A model generated the notes under the pieces. The model saw only the letters and a list, made by a program, of their open reading frames with translations. It made no database searches and was not told the DNA's origin. Of a DNA stretch of 64,000 nt, positions 21,790 through 31,518 are shown one piece after another (within the stretch, counting starts at the first letter, position 1; every line of letters starts with the position of its first letter). Location: NCBI RefSeq assembly GCF_900096755.1, contig NZ_LT615227.1, positions 396,456 through 460,455 of the forward strand, read 5' to 3'. A program made the position numbers and the translations under genes. This DNA comes from Polynucleobacter necessarius (GTDB lineage: Bacteria > Pseudomonadota > Gammaproteobacteria > Burkholderiales > Burkholderiaceae).

Positions 21790-22416
21790 ATGGATGAACA
21801 AGTACTGCGGTCACTAGCAAAGTGGCCAAATGTGCCTGATTGTTTTGGTTGGCTTGCTTTAGATCGTCGCGGCCAATGGCGGATGCGTGATGAGTTCACA
21901 CAAGCAAATAAATTGCCAGGCCAAGTCATAGAGCATCTGGCTTTTAAGGAATATATCTCCAGAAATTATTCCTGCGACTCCCTGGGAAGATATTTTTTTC
22001 AAAATGGTCCGCAAAGGGTTTTTGTCACTTTAGATGCCACGCCTTGGATTGCCCGAATTACCCCCTCCGACGAGGGTCTGAAACTGATGACACAATGTCG
22101 CAGCCGCATTGAACCAAGCGGCGCATTAAGCGATGAGAACGGTAACATTTATATTGTTGGGCAAGTTGATCAAACAACTTATCAAGACCGCGTAAGTCAT
22201 TCATTTACCCAGCACAAAAATCTCACCGTCGCCCTGCTGCATGATCACGATTTAGATCACTTTTCTGAGTTGGCGACTTTACGTGAGGAGGCTTGTAGTT
22301 TTGGTGGCTCCTGGAATTGGCATGACAGGCAATTACCCCTAGACCCGATTCACTCGGATGAACTTGCCGCGCAATTTCATTTTATAGCTACACCAAATCC
22401 AAGCGGCCAGACTTAG
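21790..22416 (+). CDS. Conserved hypothetical protein
   Basis: I do not recognise a named domain. The 208-residue product is soluble, with no signal peptide or membrane helix. It opens WPNVPDCFGWLALDRRGQWRM and has several aromatic-rich strands and an HDHDLDHFSEL segment. Its close spacing after the SnoaL-like gene suggests co-transcription. Its last 4 bases overlap the convergent M48 protease gene. The frame is intact and codon use looks like its neighbours. Confidence 0.7.
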   Translation: MDEQVLRSLAKWPNVPDCFGWLALDRRGQWRMRDEFTQANKLPGQVIEHLAFKEYISRNYSCDSLGRYFFQNGPQRVFVTLDATPWIARITPSDEGLKLMTQCRSRIEPSGALSDENGNIYIVGQVDQTTYQDRVSHSFTQHKNLTVALLHDHDLDHFSELATLREEACSFGGSWNWHDRQLPLDPIHSDELAAQFHFIATPNPSGQT

Positions 22417-24119
22417 CCAGGCATTTGCTTGCCCTGCTCCCTGAGCTCATCTTGATACTGTCTTTGCATTTCACGAAGACGAGCATCAATACTAGATCCT
22501 TGATAGTAATCTGCACCGCCCGCTGAGCGCGCGATCTTGAGTTGCTCAATCGCTGAAGGCCAAGCACCCTCAAGAGCATACTTTTCTCCAAGGGCGTAAT
22601 GTCGCATCGGAATATTTTTGGCTTGATCATAAGATTTAGAAAGCAATTCCCACCAAACAATTTCATTCGGCTGCGATCTGGTGCGTGCCTTAAGCCATGT
22701 AATCGCATCATTGGTTCGACCTAGCCTAAGATCAGCATTGATCATTGCAGCACCAGCAGCATAGGACTGCGGGAAGGCCCGTAAGGTTGCCTGAGCAATC
22801 TGTAAGGCTTCCTCACCTTTGCCTTTAGCCAAAGCTAATTCGGAAGCGGTGATATCAAGTGAGAGACTTTGTCTTTGAATCAGAGAACCGGGCGCACTAG
22901 CGGTCTGAGCCAAATTGCGAGCTTGCTGCAGGTAAGTTTCGGCTTGGTCTATTTTCCCTTGGCGCTGAGCAACGAGAGCAAGGCCATAAAAACCTTCCAT
23001 TTGTTTACCAATAGGCGCTTGCTTACTGAGACTCTCAAAGGTATTTTTTAAATCGTACATGCCACTAGATGTGCCAGATTGCTCCATTCGCGCTCTAGCC
23101 TTAATAAAATAAAACTCAATAGCAGTAGATACATTACGCGAGGGAATAATCGTGCGCACTCTATCTTGCATGTCTGCAATACGATCGGTCGTTAATGGGT
23201 GAGTTCGGACATAAGCTGGTACGCCCTTATCCATAACGCCTGTGATTTTTTGAAGGCGCTGAAAAAATCCTGGGGCACCATTTACATCATATCCACTGGC
23301 ATCCAAAATCTGGAATCCAATGCGATCCGCTTCTCGCTCCGCATCCCTTGAATAAGAAAGTTGATTATTTACTGCTGCTGCCTGACCGCCCTGTATGAGG
23401 CCCGCGCCCGCAGATGGATTGCGTGACATCGCTAAGGCACCAAGCACCATGCCCGCAAGTGCAATCATGGTGTTGGTAGCCTGTTTATCCATTTGGCGCG
23501 CTAAATGTCTTTGCAGGACGTGACCAGTTTCATGCCCCATGACTGAAGCCACCTCAGAGTCTGACTCAGCACTAACAATCAATCCAGTATTAAAGCCAAT
23601 GAAACCACCAGGCAATGCAAACGCATTGATGCCGCTGTCTTTAACTGCAAACACTTCAAAGTTATAAGCCCCGCTACCCTGCTCATTCGCACCCCCAAGC
23701 TGTAATTTTTTAGCAGCTTGTAATAAACGGCGCTCCATTTGATTGAGATAGTCATATAACGGCAAGTCGTTGGAATATTCTGGATCAGGCCGTATCTGAC
23801 GCATGATCATCTCGCCATACTTGCGCTCATCCACCCTACTTAGAGTATCCCCGCCTGGGTCACCCATATCGGGCAAGACAATATTTGGCTGGACTTGGAG
23901 AGTATTACGTGTTGGCAGCTTTGACGAGCGAGCATCAGGCGATTGCATTGCTCTGCCAATATTTTGAATTGCAGCAGAGTTACCATCAACCGTAACATCG
24001 CCAGCAGCTGAGGCTGCAAAGGCAGGCGTAATACCCGCACAACTTAAGGCAAACATCAGCTGCACAGCCAATAGGCGCTGTAAAAAAGAGGGTTTTTTAA
24101 CTGACTTTATGTCTTGCAT
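22413..24119 (-). CDS. M48-family zinc metalloprotease with TPR domain (BepA-like)
   Basis: The 568-residue product has a signal peptide (about 1-36), an M48 catalytic domain with zinc motif HETGH (within VMGHETGHVLQRH), the third-ligand region SRDAEREADRIGF, and a C-terminal helical TPR-like half (about 320-560). This is the architecture of BepA/YfgC, a periplasmic protease and chaperone for outer-membrane proteins including LptD, whose gene is at the end of this window. No lesion is seen. Confidence 0.88.
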   Translation of the reverse strand: MQDIKSVKKPSFLQRLLAVQLMFALSCAGITPAFAASAAGDVTVDGNSAAIQNIGRAMQSPDARSSKLPTRNTLQVQPNIVLPDMGDPGGDTLSRVDERKYGEMIMRQIRPDPEYSNDLPLYDYLNQMERRLLQAAKKLQLGGANEQGSGAYNFEVFAVKDSGINAFALPGGFIGFNTGLIVSAESDSEVASVMGHETGHVLQRHLARQMDKQATNTMIALAGMVLGALAMSRNPSAGAGLIQGGQAAAVNNQLSYSRDAEREADRIGFQILDASGYDVNGAPGFFQRLQKITGVMDKGVPAYVRTHPLTTDRIADMQDRVRTIIPSRNVSTAIEFYFIKARARMEQSGTSSGMYDLKNTFESLSKQAPIGKQMEGFYGLALVAQRQGKIDQAETYLQQARNLAQTASAPGSLIQRQSLSLDITASELALAKGKGEEALQIAQATLRAFPQSYAAGAAMINADLRLGRTNDAITWLKARTRSQPNEIVWWELLSKSYDQAKNIPMRHYALGEKYALEGAWPSAIEQLKIARSAGGADYYQGSSIDARLREMQRQYQDELREQGKQMPG

Positions 24120-24142
24120 GCCTATATGGTAAAACTAATCCT

Positions 24143-24648
24143 ATGAACAAACTAACCCATTTTGATGCCAGCGGCCAAGCCCACATGGTAAATGTTGGCG
24201 ATAAGCCCACATGGTAAATGTTGGCGATAAGCCCAATACTCATAGAGTTGCAGTTGCTACAGGTACGATTTCGATGTTACCCGAAACCTTCAAAATGGTT
24301 GAAGCCGGGACCCACAAAAAAGGTGATGTCTTAGGTATTGCCCGAATTGCAGGGATTCAAGCGTCCAAGAAAACATCAGACCTCATTCCGCTTTGTCACC
24401 CGCTGGCCCTGACTCATGTCGGCCTAGAATTTAGGCTCAACCCTAAAGAAAGTAGTGTCACCTGCCAAGTTAAAGCAGAAACTACCGGGCCTACTGGCGT
24501 TGAAATGGAAGCCCTCACTGCAGTCCAAGTTGCCCTACTCACAATCTACGATATGTGCAAAGCAGTAGATCGAGGGATGGTGATGGGTGATGTGAAACTC
24601 TTAGAGAAGAGTGGCGGCAAGAGTGGTGAGTGGAAGGCGGGGAAGTAA
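24143..24648 (+). pseudogene. moaC: Cyclic pyranopterin monophosphate synthase, 5' end disrupted by a 26-bp tandem duplication
   Basis: The natural start (ATG 24143, reading MNKLTHFDASGQAHM) runs into a 26-bp tandem duplication and stops at TAA 24215-24217. The second copy supplies a new ATG at 24211 that restores the correct frame ([18 protein letters not shown]), so a product missing 14 N-terminal residues is possible; its ATG overlaps the stop of the short frame. Downstream motifs are normal: [50 protein letters not shown]. MoaC acts in the first stage of molybdenum cofactor synthesis. No good Shine-Dalgarno precedes the second ATG, so output is probably reduced or absent. Confidence 0.85.
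24180..24231 (+). repeat. 26-bp perfect tandem duplication inside moaC
   Basis: The unit starting CCCACATGGTAAATG and ending GCGATAAG occurs twice head to tail without a mismatch, flanked by further CCC. Perfect identity points to a recent event. It shifts the moaC frame by 26 bases (not a multiple of three). Confidence 0.95.
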
Positions 24649-24690
24649 ACCTCAATAACGGCCGCTATACTGAAAAATAAATTAATCGTA

Positions 24691-25384
24691 TCAGCGGAGG
24701 TTGTATTTCAAAATGCAATAAATCGCACGAAATCCGTCTCTCCAACCTATCTTCTTATCTTCGTCATAGGTACGGCCATAGTACGAAATGCCCACTTCAT
24801 ATAATGTGGCAGTTTAATTTAGATACTTTGGCAGTAATTTCAGGCTCAAAACCAAAGCGATTTTCTTCGCTTGGAATACTTTGAATAATCTCTCTGCGAA
24901 ATACTTTGTAGCAAGTTTCCATATCGGATAGGTTGAGATTGGTGAACATATTGGACATTAAAGTAAGCATGCCGTTGCCAACTCGATGCCAAAAATAAAG
25001 TACACGATGTGCGTCGCCACCTAGAAATCGAGACCCAAAAACCACATCAGCCCGATTCTTTAAAATAGGTTCCACCAGACGAGGATACTCATTTGGATCA
25101 TATTCCATACCTGCGTCTTGAATAATGACCAAATCTCCAGTGGCAGCAGCTATCCCAGTTCTTAATGCGGCACCTTTGCCTTGATTGATGTCATGGTAGA
25201 GGACTTGGTGAACTTTGCCAGAATGCTCAATAGTGGATTTTAATTTTTCGCGCGTCCCATCGGTAGAATAATCGTCTACGATAATAATTTCCTTATCAGG
25301 ATAGGGGGCAGCATTTACAGCTTCGATAATTGCATCAATAGTAGTTAATTCATTGAAACAGGGGATGATGATAGATAAGCGCAT
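24691..25384 (-). pseudogene. Family 2 glycosyltransferase (DPM1-like), frameshift near C-terminus
   Basis: The first 195 codons encode a GT-A domain: [20 protein letters not shown], the DDYSTDGT donor site and [28 protein letters not shown]. They are related to undecaprenyl-/dolichyl-phosphate sugar transferases. The frame then ends at KLNCHII, but shifting one base at that point gives [20 protein letters not shown] and a normal C-terminus ending at 24691. One extra base therefore truncates the enzyme by about 37 residues. It is the first of a row of broken minus-strand glycan genes. Confidence 0.85.
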
Positions 25385-25422
25385 TTTTAACTTTCTAATT
25401 AATCAAGAGAATTATGTATGAA

Positions 25423-27097
25423 TTATTTTTTGTGACTAAACCCATCATCTATATTTTTACTCCCAACCCCTTGACCCCCAAGCCTAAGCTCTTGATTAAA
25501 GTAAGGGGTGCATGGGAGAGGTGAATCCCAACACTGGTTTCCCAATTTAGGCACAAAAACTCTCAATCCAGACGAGGTTACCTCCTCCTTAGTTTCGACC
25601 GCTGGAATGGCAAATTTTTCAAATCCGCCTTTTGAATCATCAGCAACAGAACTATTGCGCCAAAAAAAAGAGGGATCAAATAGACAGGCAACCTCTCAAT
25701 ATAGCGAGCAACTCCAGTGGGGGTGAAATATCTAACCAATATGAATCCAGATAAGGCTACATATAGCTGAGGGATGGCGCCGAAGAAGCGCCAATTAGAC
25801 GCGGTAATGAACCAAAACAGCATGCCAGCCAAGAGGGGAACATATAGGACATATAAATCTTTTTCTACTCGTTGTTTTTTAAATAGTAAGGCCATTAAAT
25901 TCAATGCCGTCAGTATTAAACAGCCATATACGTATCGCCAATGCTCCTTGAGTAGACGCACCCCCCAATCCGGAAACCAGGCCCATGAATCCAACACTTC
26001 ACTAGGAATTTTATTTGGCGTCCTTGCCCAGCTATATATCCAATCCGCCTCGTTCTTTACTTGCTCATAAGATACAGCCCAGTCAAGATCCCACATTGCT
26101 CCAAGGGTACTTGGATAGATCGCAAGCCCAGAATTCAAAAATCCTCTAAGGAGATGCACCCCAACGAGGGAACCTCCCAGCAGAAATGAATTGAGATATA
26201 TTTTTTTATTCTGATGAAAATCTTTAACAAGCGCTGGCAAAACAATTATTATCGACATTAAGGCAAAAACCGCAGCACTAACTTTTACGGGGTTACCACT
26301 AAACAAGATAACAAAAGCACCATTGCCACATTGGAGGCAACATCATCAACAGTCTGGAATTTTCTAGAATATATTTGCAATAGAAATATAAAAATGCAAG
26401 ACTCAACGAGAGTTACCGCGATATCCGGACTTGGTGAGGCCGTATTAGACACCCCAATAAATGCTACAAAAATCCAAATATTTAACCACCAGCCGCCCCT
26501 AATATCTTTTAGGCGAGCCTCCATAAGAGTGGCAGCAGAAATTACTAGCATCAATAGGCCGCCCAATGCATAACCCCTGTTGAAAAATGGAAAGAAATTT
26601 AATAGCCCTACAAAACTAAAATAGGCCTGATTAAATCCTAATCGCCCATGTACATTTCCCAGTCCTAGCACTACAGGAAATTCATTAAGCCACCTAATGC
26701 TTTGAAAATGATAAAGGCCTGAATCATAGTTCGCAGGAGCAGTCAAAGCCAAAGAGCCCACCACCAAAAGTATTACAAATCCGATTAAAGATGGAATTGG
26801 GTTTACGCCAAGAAACGACTTCAACTTTAGAACTTGATGGCTAGGATTACTCTTAATAAAACTCAATAGCCCTATCATCAAAAATAGAACGGAAACCTTT
26901 CAATCTATTGGGACCCAAATATTGCAAGCCTCAACCAGCAAAATCGCAGTAACAAGCCCCAGCCAAGCATCTGAGAATTTGAGCCTATGGTTAAGCCCAA
27001 TAATATTTTTTGTAAGAATCCCCCATCCAATAAAGCTCAAGAGCCAAATAGATAAACCAAAAAATAAGCCGCCTAAGTCAAGAAGATGAGAATTCAT
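25423..27097 (-). pseudogene. LIC_10190-like polytopic membrane protein, at least three lesions
   Basis: Pieces reassemble into one membrane protein. They are an N-terminal part, an in-frame TGA at 26900-26902 (after IWVPID), a middle with NYDSGLYHFQSIRWLNEFPV and GNVHGRLGFNQAYFSF, a frameshift near 26285-26310, a C-terminal membrane part, and a further shift at a five-A run near 25632. The last shift hides the conserved tail NQCWDSPLPCTPYFNQELRL. These motifs are those of the LIC_10190 membrane family, found in glycan clusters and resembling lipid-linked sugar transferases. It would have had many membrane helices. ATG 27097 is preferred over the GTG one codon upstream. Confidence 0.8.
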
Positions 27098-27151
27098 CAC
27101 ATTTATTGAAATTTAATTAACACATTAGGAACTCGCACCATGATCGAGACA

Positions 27152-28017
27152 TCAAACATAAAGCAAACGTTTTTCTTGGGGCTTAAATCTTATTGAGTGC
27201 TCAGTAAAATCAGTGTTAATAAGCTTTGGATTGATGAATATTTTGTATCCATTCTGAACAATCCCCAAATGCAAAGAGGCATGGTCAACAATTTCTACCC
27301 CTTCACTATTTAAGCCTACATACTTAGAATTACTATCAAGGAGTGTCTCGCGCTTGTAGATTGCCAAGCCACCAAATGCAGACGAAACCTCAATCCACTC
27401 CGCATCCATAGGAATGACAATCATTTTTGAATATACGGCTGCATAAAGTAGATTGGCGCTATCTTCCGGATTTTTTGCAAACCGGTTCAAATACCTAAAC
27501 TGCTCCCAGCAGTCTCCCGGACGCCAGATAGGGTGACGAAGTGCCCAAATATCATAGTAATTTCCACGCTGATTTGCCGTGCATACATCCCAGATATCTC
27601 TCTCAAAACAAGAGTAGATACCTTCTTTCGTCAGAAGGTTATTTACCCCATCTAAGTCAGCCACAGCAACATAGTCAAAATCACTGTAAGTTGAATTATT
27701 TCTTATTTCATCGAGATAAATGTTTCGGCAAAATGCAAGGCGCTGGGTACGCAAAGGCATCTTCTCGGACAATGCGCCAGCAGACTTATAGTGGAAATTT
27801 TTAACATCTTGACTTAACTCAGACAATTTTTTAATTGTATTGTCGCTGCTGTCAGATTCAATAATTAGCCAATGTATTTCTGAAAAATCACTAAATGCAT
27901 TTTGAAGACTATAAATCTCAGGCGCAATAGTGTTTTCACCATTTCTAATAACACCAACAATAAGTATTTTTTATCAGCCCATTTATTGGCTTCGGAATAT
28001 TTTCTAGTACTATACAT
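27152..28017 (-). pseudogene. Glycosyltransferase-like gene (CAP59-like), frameshift at a poly-A run
   Basis: From ATG 28017 the frame reads MYSTRKYSEANKWADKK and then breaks at a six-A run (plus-strand T 27967-27972). One more A would join it to ILIVGVIRNGENTIAPEIYS and WLIIESDSSDNT, typical glycosyltransferase strands, and then to an uninterrupted frame with FDYVAVADLDGVNNLL, a DxD-like donor site. The 3' frame alone has only a TTG to start from. The family resembles CAP59-type mannosyltransferase-like domains; I hold that assignment loosely. Confidence 0.7.
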
Positions 28018-28051
28018 TTTATATTCCGTCCCTTAAGACAAATTCATTCAG

Positions 28052-28721
28052 ATGAAAAAAACATTGATGTTTCAGTGGTTTGATTGCAAAGATATAGCTC
28101 GAAAGCAAGAGCTAACTGACTGCATTAACCATAATTTAGCCATTGGATTTGATGAGGTAATTATTTACAACGATTCTGTCGATCCTATTTTTCACGGTCA
28201 AAATATAAAAAACGTATCAACCCATAGCCGAATTACTTACAGCGACTATATTAACGTAGTAAAGGATCCCAGTAACTATGGTTCTCTCGTTGTGCTTACG
28301 AATACCGATATCAAGCTAGATAAAGATATTCTGTCTCTTGATAGCCTTATCAAAGAAAAAACTTTGATTGCTCTAAGTAGATACGAAAAAAAACGGAATA
28401 CTTGCAGACTTCCCATGGTGCACGCAGGATGTATGGGCAATGCTTTCGCAACCAATTCACAAAAGCGTGATTCATCAATGCGATATTCCATTGGGGCTGC
28501 CGGGCTGTGAAGTCAGATTCTCAGAAATCCTTTTCAGTACGGGTTTTGCTGTCTTCAACCCCCGTCTGGACATTAAAAATACGCATGTTCACTCCAATCA
28601 GACGCCCCACTTAGATGACAACAGGATGTATGGTGCCTATTTATTTACTCCAGCATGCACTCTAGAGGATATTAGAGCTGGTAATCCACAAATTACACCG
28701 TCACCTCACCGCAATATCTAA
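28052..28721 (+). pseudogene. Glycosyltransferase-like protein, frameshift at an eight-A run
   Basis: The frame from ATG 28052 (MKKTLMFQWFDCKDIARKQE) includes a DxD-like NTDIKLD and breaks at eight A (28386-28393). Seven A would give KNGILADFPWCTQDVWAML and lead into the second frame with HQCDIPLGLPGCEVRFSE and a histidine/asparagine-rich end, stopping at 28721. As it stands, translation continues out of frame to 28510. The family is not one I can name; it resembles sugar transferases of surface-glycan loci. It is divergent from the preceding gene. Confidence 0.75.
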
Positions 28722-28723
28722 CC

Positions 28724-28746
28724 AGCTTTATTCCAAAGCTTTTTTC
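28724..28746 (+). terminator. Terminator after the 28-kb glycosyltransferase-like gene
   Basis: AGCTTT and AAAGCT pair around a 5-base loop and are followed by TTTTT. It begins 3 bases after the stop of the broken gene. Confidence 0.65.
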
Positions 28747-28902
28747 CATTCAGTAATCCCACTAATTCAAAATTTCCCAAACATAATTATTCTGGACAAA
28801 ATCCGGCAATAGAAACCCCACATTCTTGTGTTAATCTTTGTCCAGGCAAACCTCAAGATTTGAGCTATCAATCCCGCAGGGGAATGAATTTCAATACCCC
28901 TC
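28747..28902. other. Non-coding stretch with a long-loop inverted repeat
   Basis: No coding frame is supported here. CTGGACAAA (28792-28800) and TTTGTCCAG (28837-28845) form a 9-bp inverted repeat with a 36-base loop. It may be a remnant of a mobile element end or a chance structure. It lies just before the moaC-like fragment. Confidence 0.4.
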
Positions 28903-29006
28903 ATAATTTATGGTGTCTGTAAAGTATTAGACCGAGGGATAGTAATGGGGAATGTGAAGCCACTTGAAACAGTGGCGGTAAGATTAGTGAGGGTAAGACT
29001 TCTTAG
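28903..29006 (+). pseudogene. Degenerate second copy of the moaC 3' end
   Basis: In frame this reads IIYGVCKVLDRGIVMGNVK and then, after a small deletion, SGGKISEGK and a TAG. This matches the end of the moaC product ([20 protein letters not shown], then SGGKSGEW) residue for residue at C, K, DRG, VMG, VK and SGGK. By eye about 70 percent of the bases agree with 24544-24630. It has the same orientation as moaC and no upstream half. Its divergence suggests an older or foreign moaC allele rather than a fresh copy. Confidence 0.8.
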
Positions 29007-29053
29007 CCTTACCGTACTGCCAAATCAAAAATTTTGAATGCCACCGTAAGGTT

Positions 29054-29725
29054 ATGAATACAAATAAAACTCTCATTTTTTGCACGTCCTATGCTGAAAA
29101 TGATGCTCAATGGACTCAAAGATATAAAAAATGGTTGGACTTTGTTAAAAAGAGTTCTTTAGAGCGGACAGATATTAATCATTGATGATGGCAGTCCTGT
29201 TTTGCCTGACTGGAGTGATCTAAGTATATGCAAGGAGCCAGATCTACCCGATGTGGTGAAAAGTGAATGTGCACTTTTCACTTTAATTCACGCCTGGGAA
29301 GAAGTAGTCTTTTAAATTACCCTGGATGGTACAGAAGCTATACCTTCGCAAGCATTTGGGCCAAGCAATATAACTTCAATAAAATTATTCATATTGAAAG
29401 TGATAGCTTTATATTCTCTGAGAGATTAACGACCCACATTAATCAACTCAACACAGGGTGGACAAGCCTTTACTGCCCAAGTCAAAATTTACCTGAAAAC
29501 TGCATACAAATTATTTGCGAAGATCAGATTAAAAAGTTTTTGAAATTCGGCAGGCATGATTACGACATTAATTTTGCCAACAAGCCGATTGAGCTTTTGA
29601 TGCCCTACACCAATATTGAAAAAGGATTTGTTGGCGATCGATATGGTGAATTAATAGGTGTTAGCAGCCTTCCCAAGGGAATTGATTACGCCGCTAATAT
29701 TCCGAGCGATTGGCTTGCGCCCTAA
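29054..29725 (+). pseudogene. Glycosyltransferase-like gene with two compensating frameshifts
   Basis: From ATG 29054 the frame gives MNTNKTLIFCTSYAENDAQW. It shifts near 29170 to QILIIDDGSPVLPDWSDLS (a nucleotide-sugar-binding DDGS-type strand), then shifts back near 29270 to FNSRLGRSSLLNYPGWYRSY and IIHIESDSFIF (an ESD donor motif). It ends at 29725. All three parts read as one roughly 220-residue transferase-like protein. Its exact family is unknown to me. Confidence 0.7.
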
Positions 29726-29750
29726 GTAACTCTATTTACTAGATAAATAA

Positions 29751-31421
29751 TTAGCGAAGCTTCTCTAGATCTAACTTAACTTTCTCGAGAACGCTGTCCC
29801 AATCACCCATCGTGGGCTGCCTATAGAGACATAATGAGGGGTACCATGGGCTGTCATTTCGATTTGTAAGCCAGCGCCAATCCGCTAAATAAGACAAAAG
29901 AATCCAAGTCTTTTTATTTAACGCCGCACTCAAGTGCGGAATGCTGGTGCATGTACTCACAACCAAATCTAGACATTCAATTAATGCTGCAGTGTCACTA
30001 AAGTCATTCAGCTCATCACCGAAGAAGCGAATATTTTGATAGTTTGCAAAAAATTCTTTATCGCATTCCTTTAATTCTTTTTGCAAACAAACGTGCTCAA
30101 ATCCCTCATCCGGTAATGACTTTACAAAGTCTGCAAGCCTGAGACTTCTATTGGCATCCCCCTCAAACAAGGAGGTGCTACTCCAAGCTAAGCCAACTCG
30201 TATCTTTTTACTCTCGCCCAGCTTGAGCTTCCATTCAGACACATTATTGGCATCAGCCGCTAAGCAAGGCCCATCCCAAGGAATATTTAATAGAGTTGTT
30301 TTCAAGGCTAGCGGCAAACTCAATAAAGGGCATTGGTAGTCAAAAGCTGGAAGCGCATCCCCCTGGGGCAACTAACTGGGCGACGCCCTTCAAAGAACGC
30401 ATTAAGCCCACCAGAGGAAGCGGAACTTCTAATACGACCCTGGCACCTAAATCAGCAACCAATTGAACATACCTACAAAATTGAATGTAATCACCGAAGC
30501 CCTGCTCCCCATAGATCAAAATGGTTTTATCTTTAAGGGATTCAATGCCCAACCAGGTTGGCTTATCAAAAGTTCGCTTACCAGCGCTTACGCTCCGCTT
30601 ATCGGATTTCCATCTACTTTCATAGAGTGGCAAGCCATTCTCAAAATCACCCTGCAATAACAGCGAAAGGCTTTTATTCCAGGTAGCCTCGTGATATTCG
30701 GGGTTAATGCTAAGCGCCTTGTCGTAACAGGCAAGCGCTTCATCAAAACGTTTGAGCTCTTGTAAGGCAACAGCTTTATTGGTCAATGCTTCGTAATAAT
30801 TCGACTTAAGGCCGATAGCCTTGTCAAAATGAATTAACGCCTCTTCATAGCGCCTTAGCTCTTGCAGAGAAACACCCTTGTTTGACCATGCCTCGTGAGA
30901 GATTGATGGCTATGGCTGCTCAGCAAACTCGATAGCCCCTTCATAACGACCAAGCTCTTTTAGAGTTGCGCCTTTATTTATGGCAGCTTCAGCGTAGTCA
31001 GGCTTGAGACGAGACCCAGCGCCTTTTCATAGTATGACAAAGCATCTTCGCATCTTCCTAAACTCGATGCAGTCTTACCGTAATTAAGCCATGCCTCTGG
31101 ATTATTTGGATTCAGCTCAACCGCTTTTTTGTGGTGAGCAACAGCCTCTCTATTGCGCCCTGAATCGGACAAGGCTTTAGCTAAATTGTATTGAATGGAG
31201 GCATCATCCGGACAAATGCGAGCAGCCCTCAGCAATAAATCCGCAGCTTCCTTATAGTTGTTTTGTGAAGCCTTGATTAATCCCAGCACGTGCAATGCAG
31301 GCAAATTTTTTGAATCAACCTGAATGACTCTTTTTAAAATTAAGTCAGCGCTTGCATAATTCCCGCCCTGAAAGGCTTGTATTGCTTGCTGAAGCATTAT
31401 TTTTTGGAGCTGGGAATTCAT
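29751..31421 (-). pseudogene. TPR protein with C-terminal glycosyltransferase (GT9/OGT-like) domain, broken in several places
   Basis: The 5' part (31421 to about 30978) has tetratricopeptide repeats (AIQAFQGGNYASADLILKRV and similar). A frameshift follows near 31000, then an in-frame TAG near 30910, then more repeats (EALTNKAVALQELKRFDEAL). The C-terminal part has TILIYGEQGFGDYIQFCRYV and, after another shift near 30350, KKIRVGLAWSSTSLFEG and STCTSIPHLSAALNKKTW. Such TPR-glycosyltransferase fusions are common in Burkholderiales. Full length would be about 555 residues. At least three lesions are visible. Confidence 0.8.
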
Positions 31422-31518
31422 GAATGTATTTTATAGCATGTATCCGCCAGCGATCTAAGCCGTTAATGGTGTCAATGCATTTAAATCAAAACTTTAAACC
31501 CATGACTTTCATCAGTCT

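Noticed and set aside
24649..29053. Insertion sequence carrying the glycan genes
   Set aside because: No transposase frame or terminal inverted repeats with target duplications were found; partial moaC duplication suggests recombination instead.
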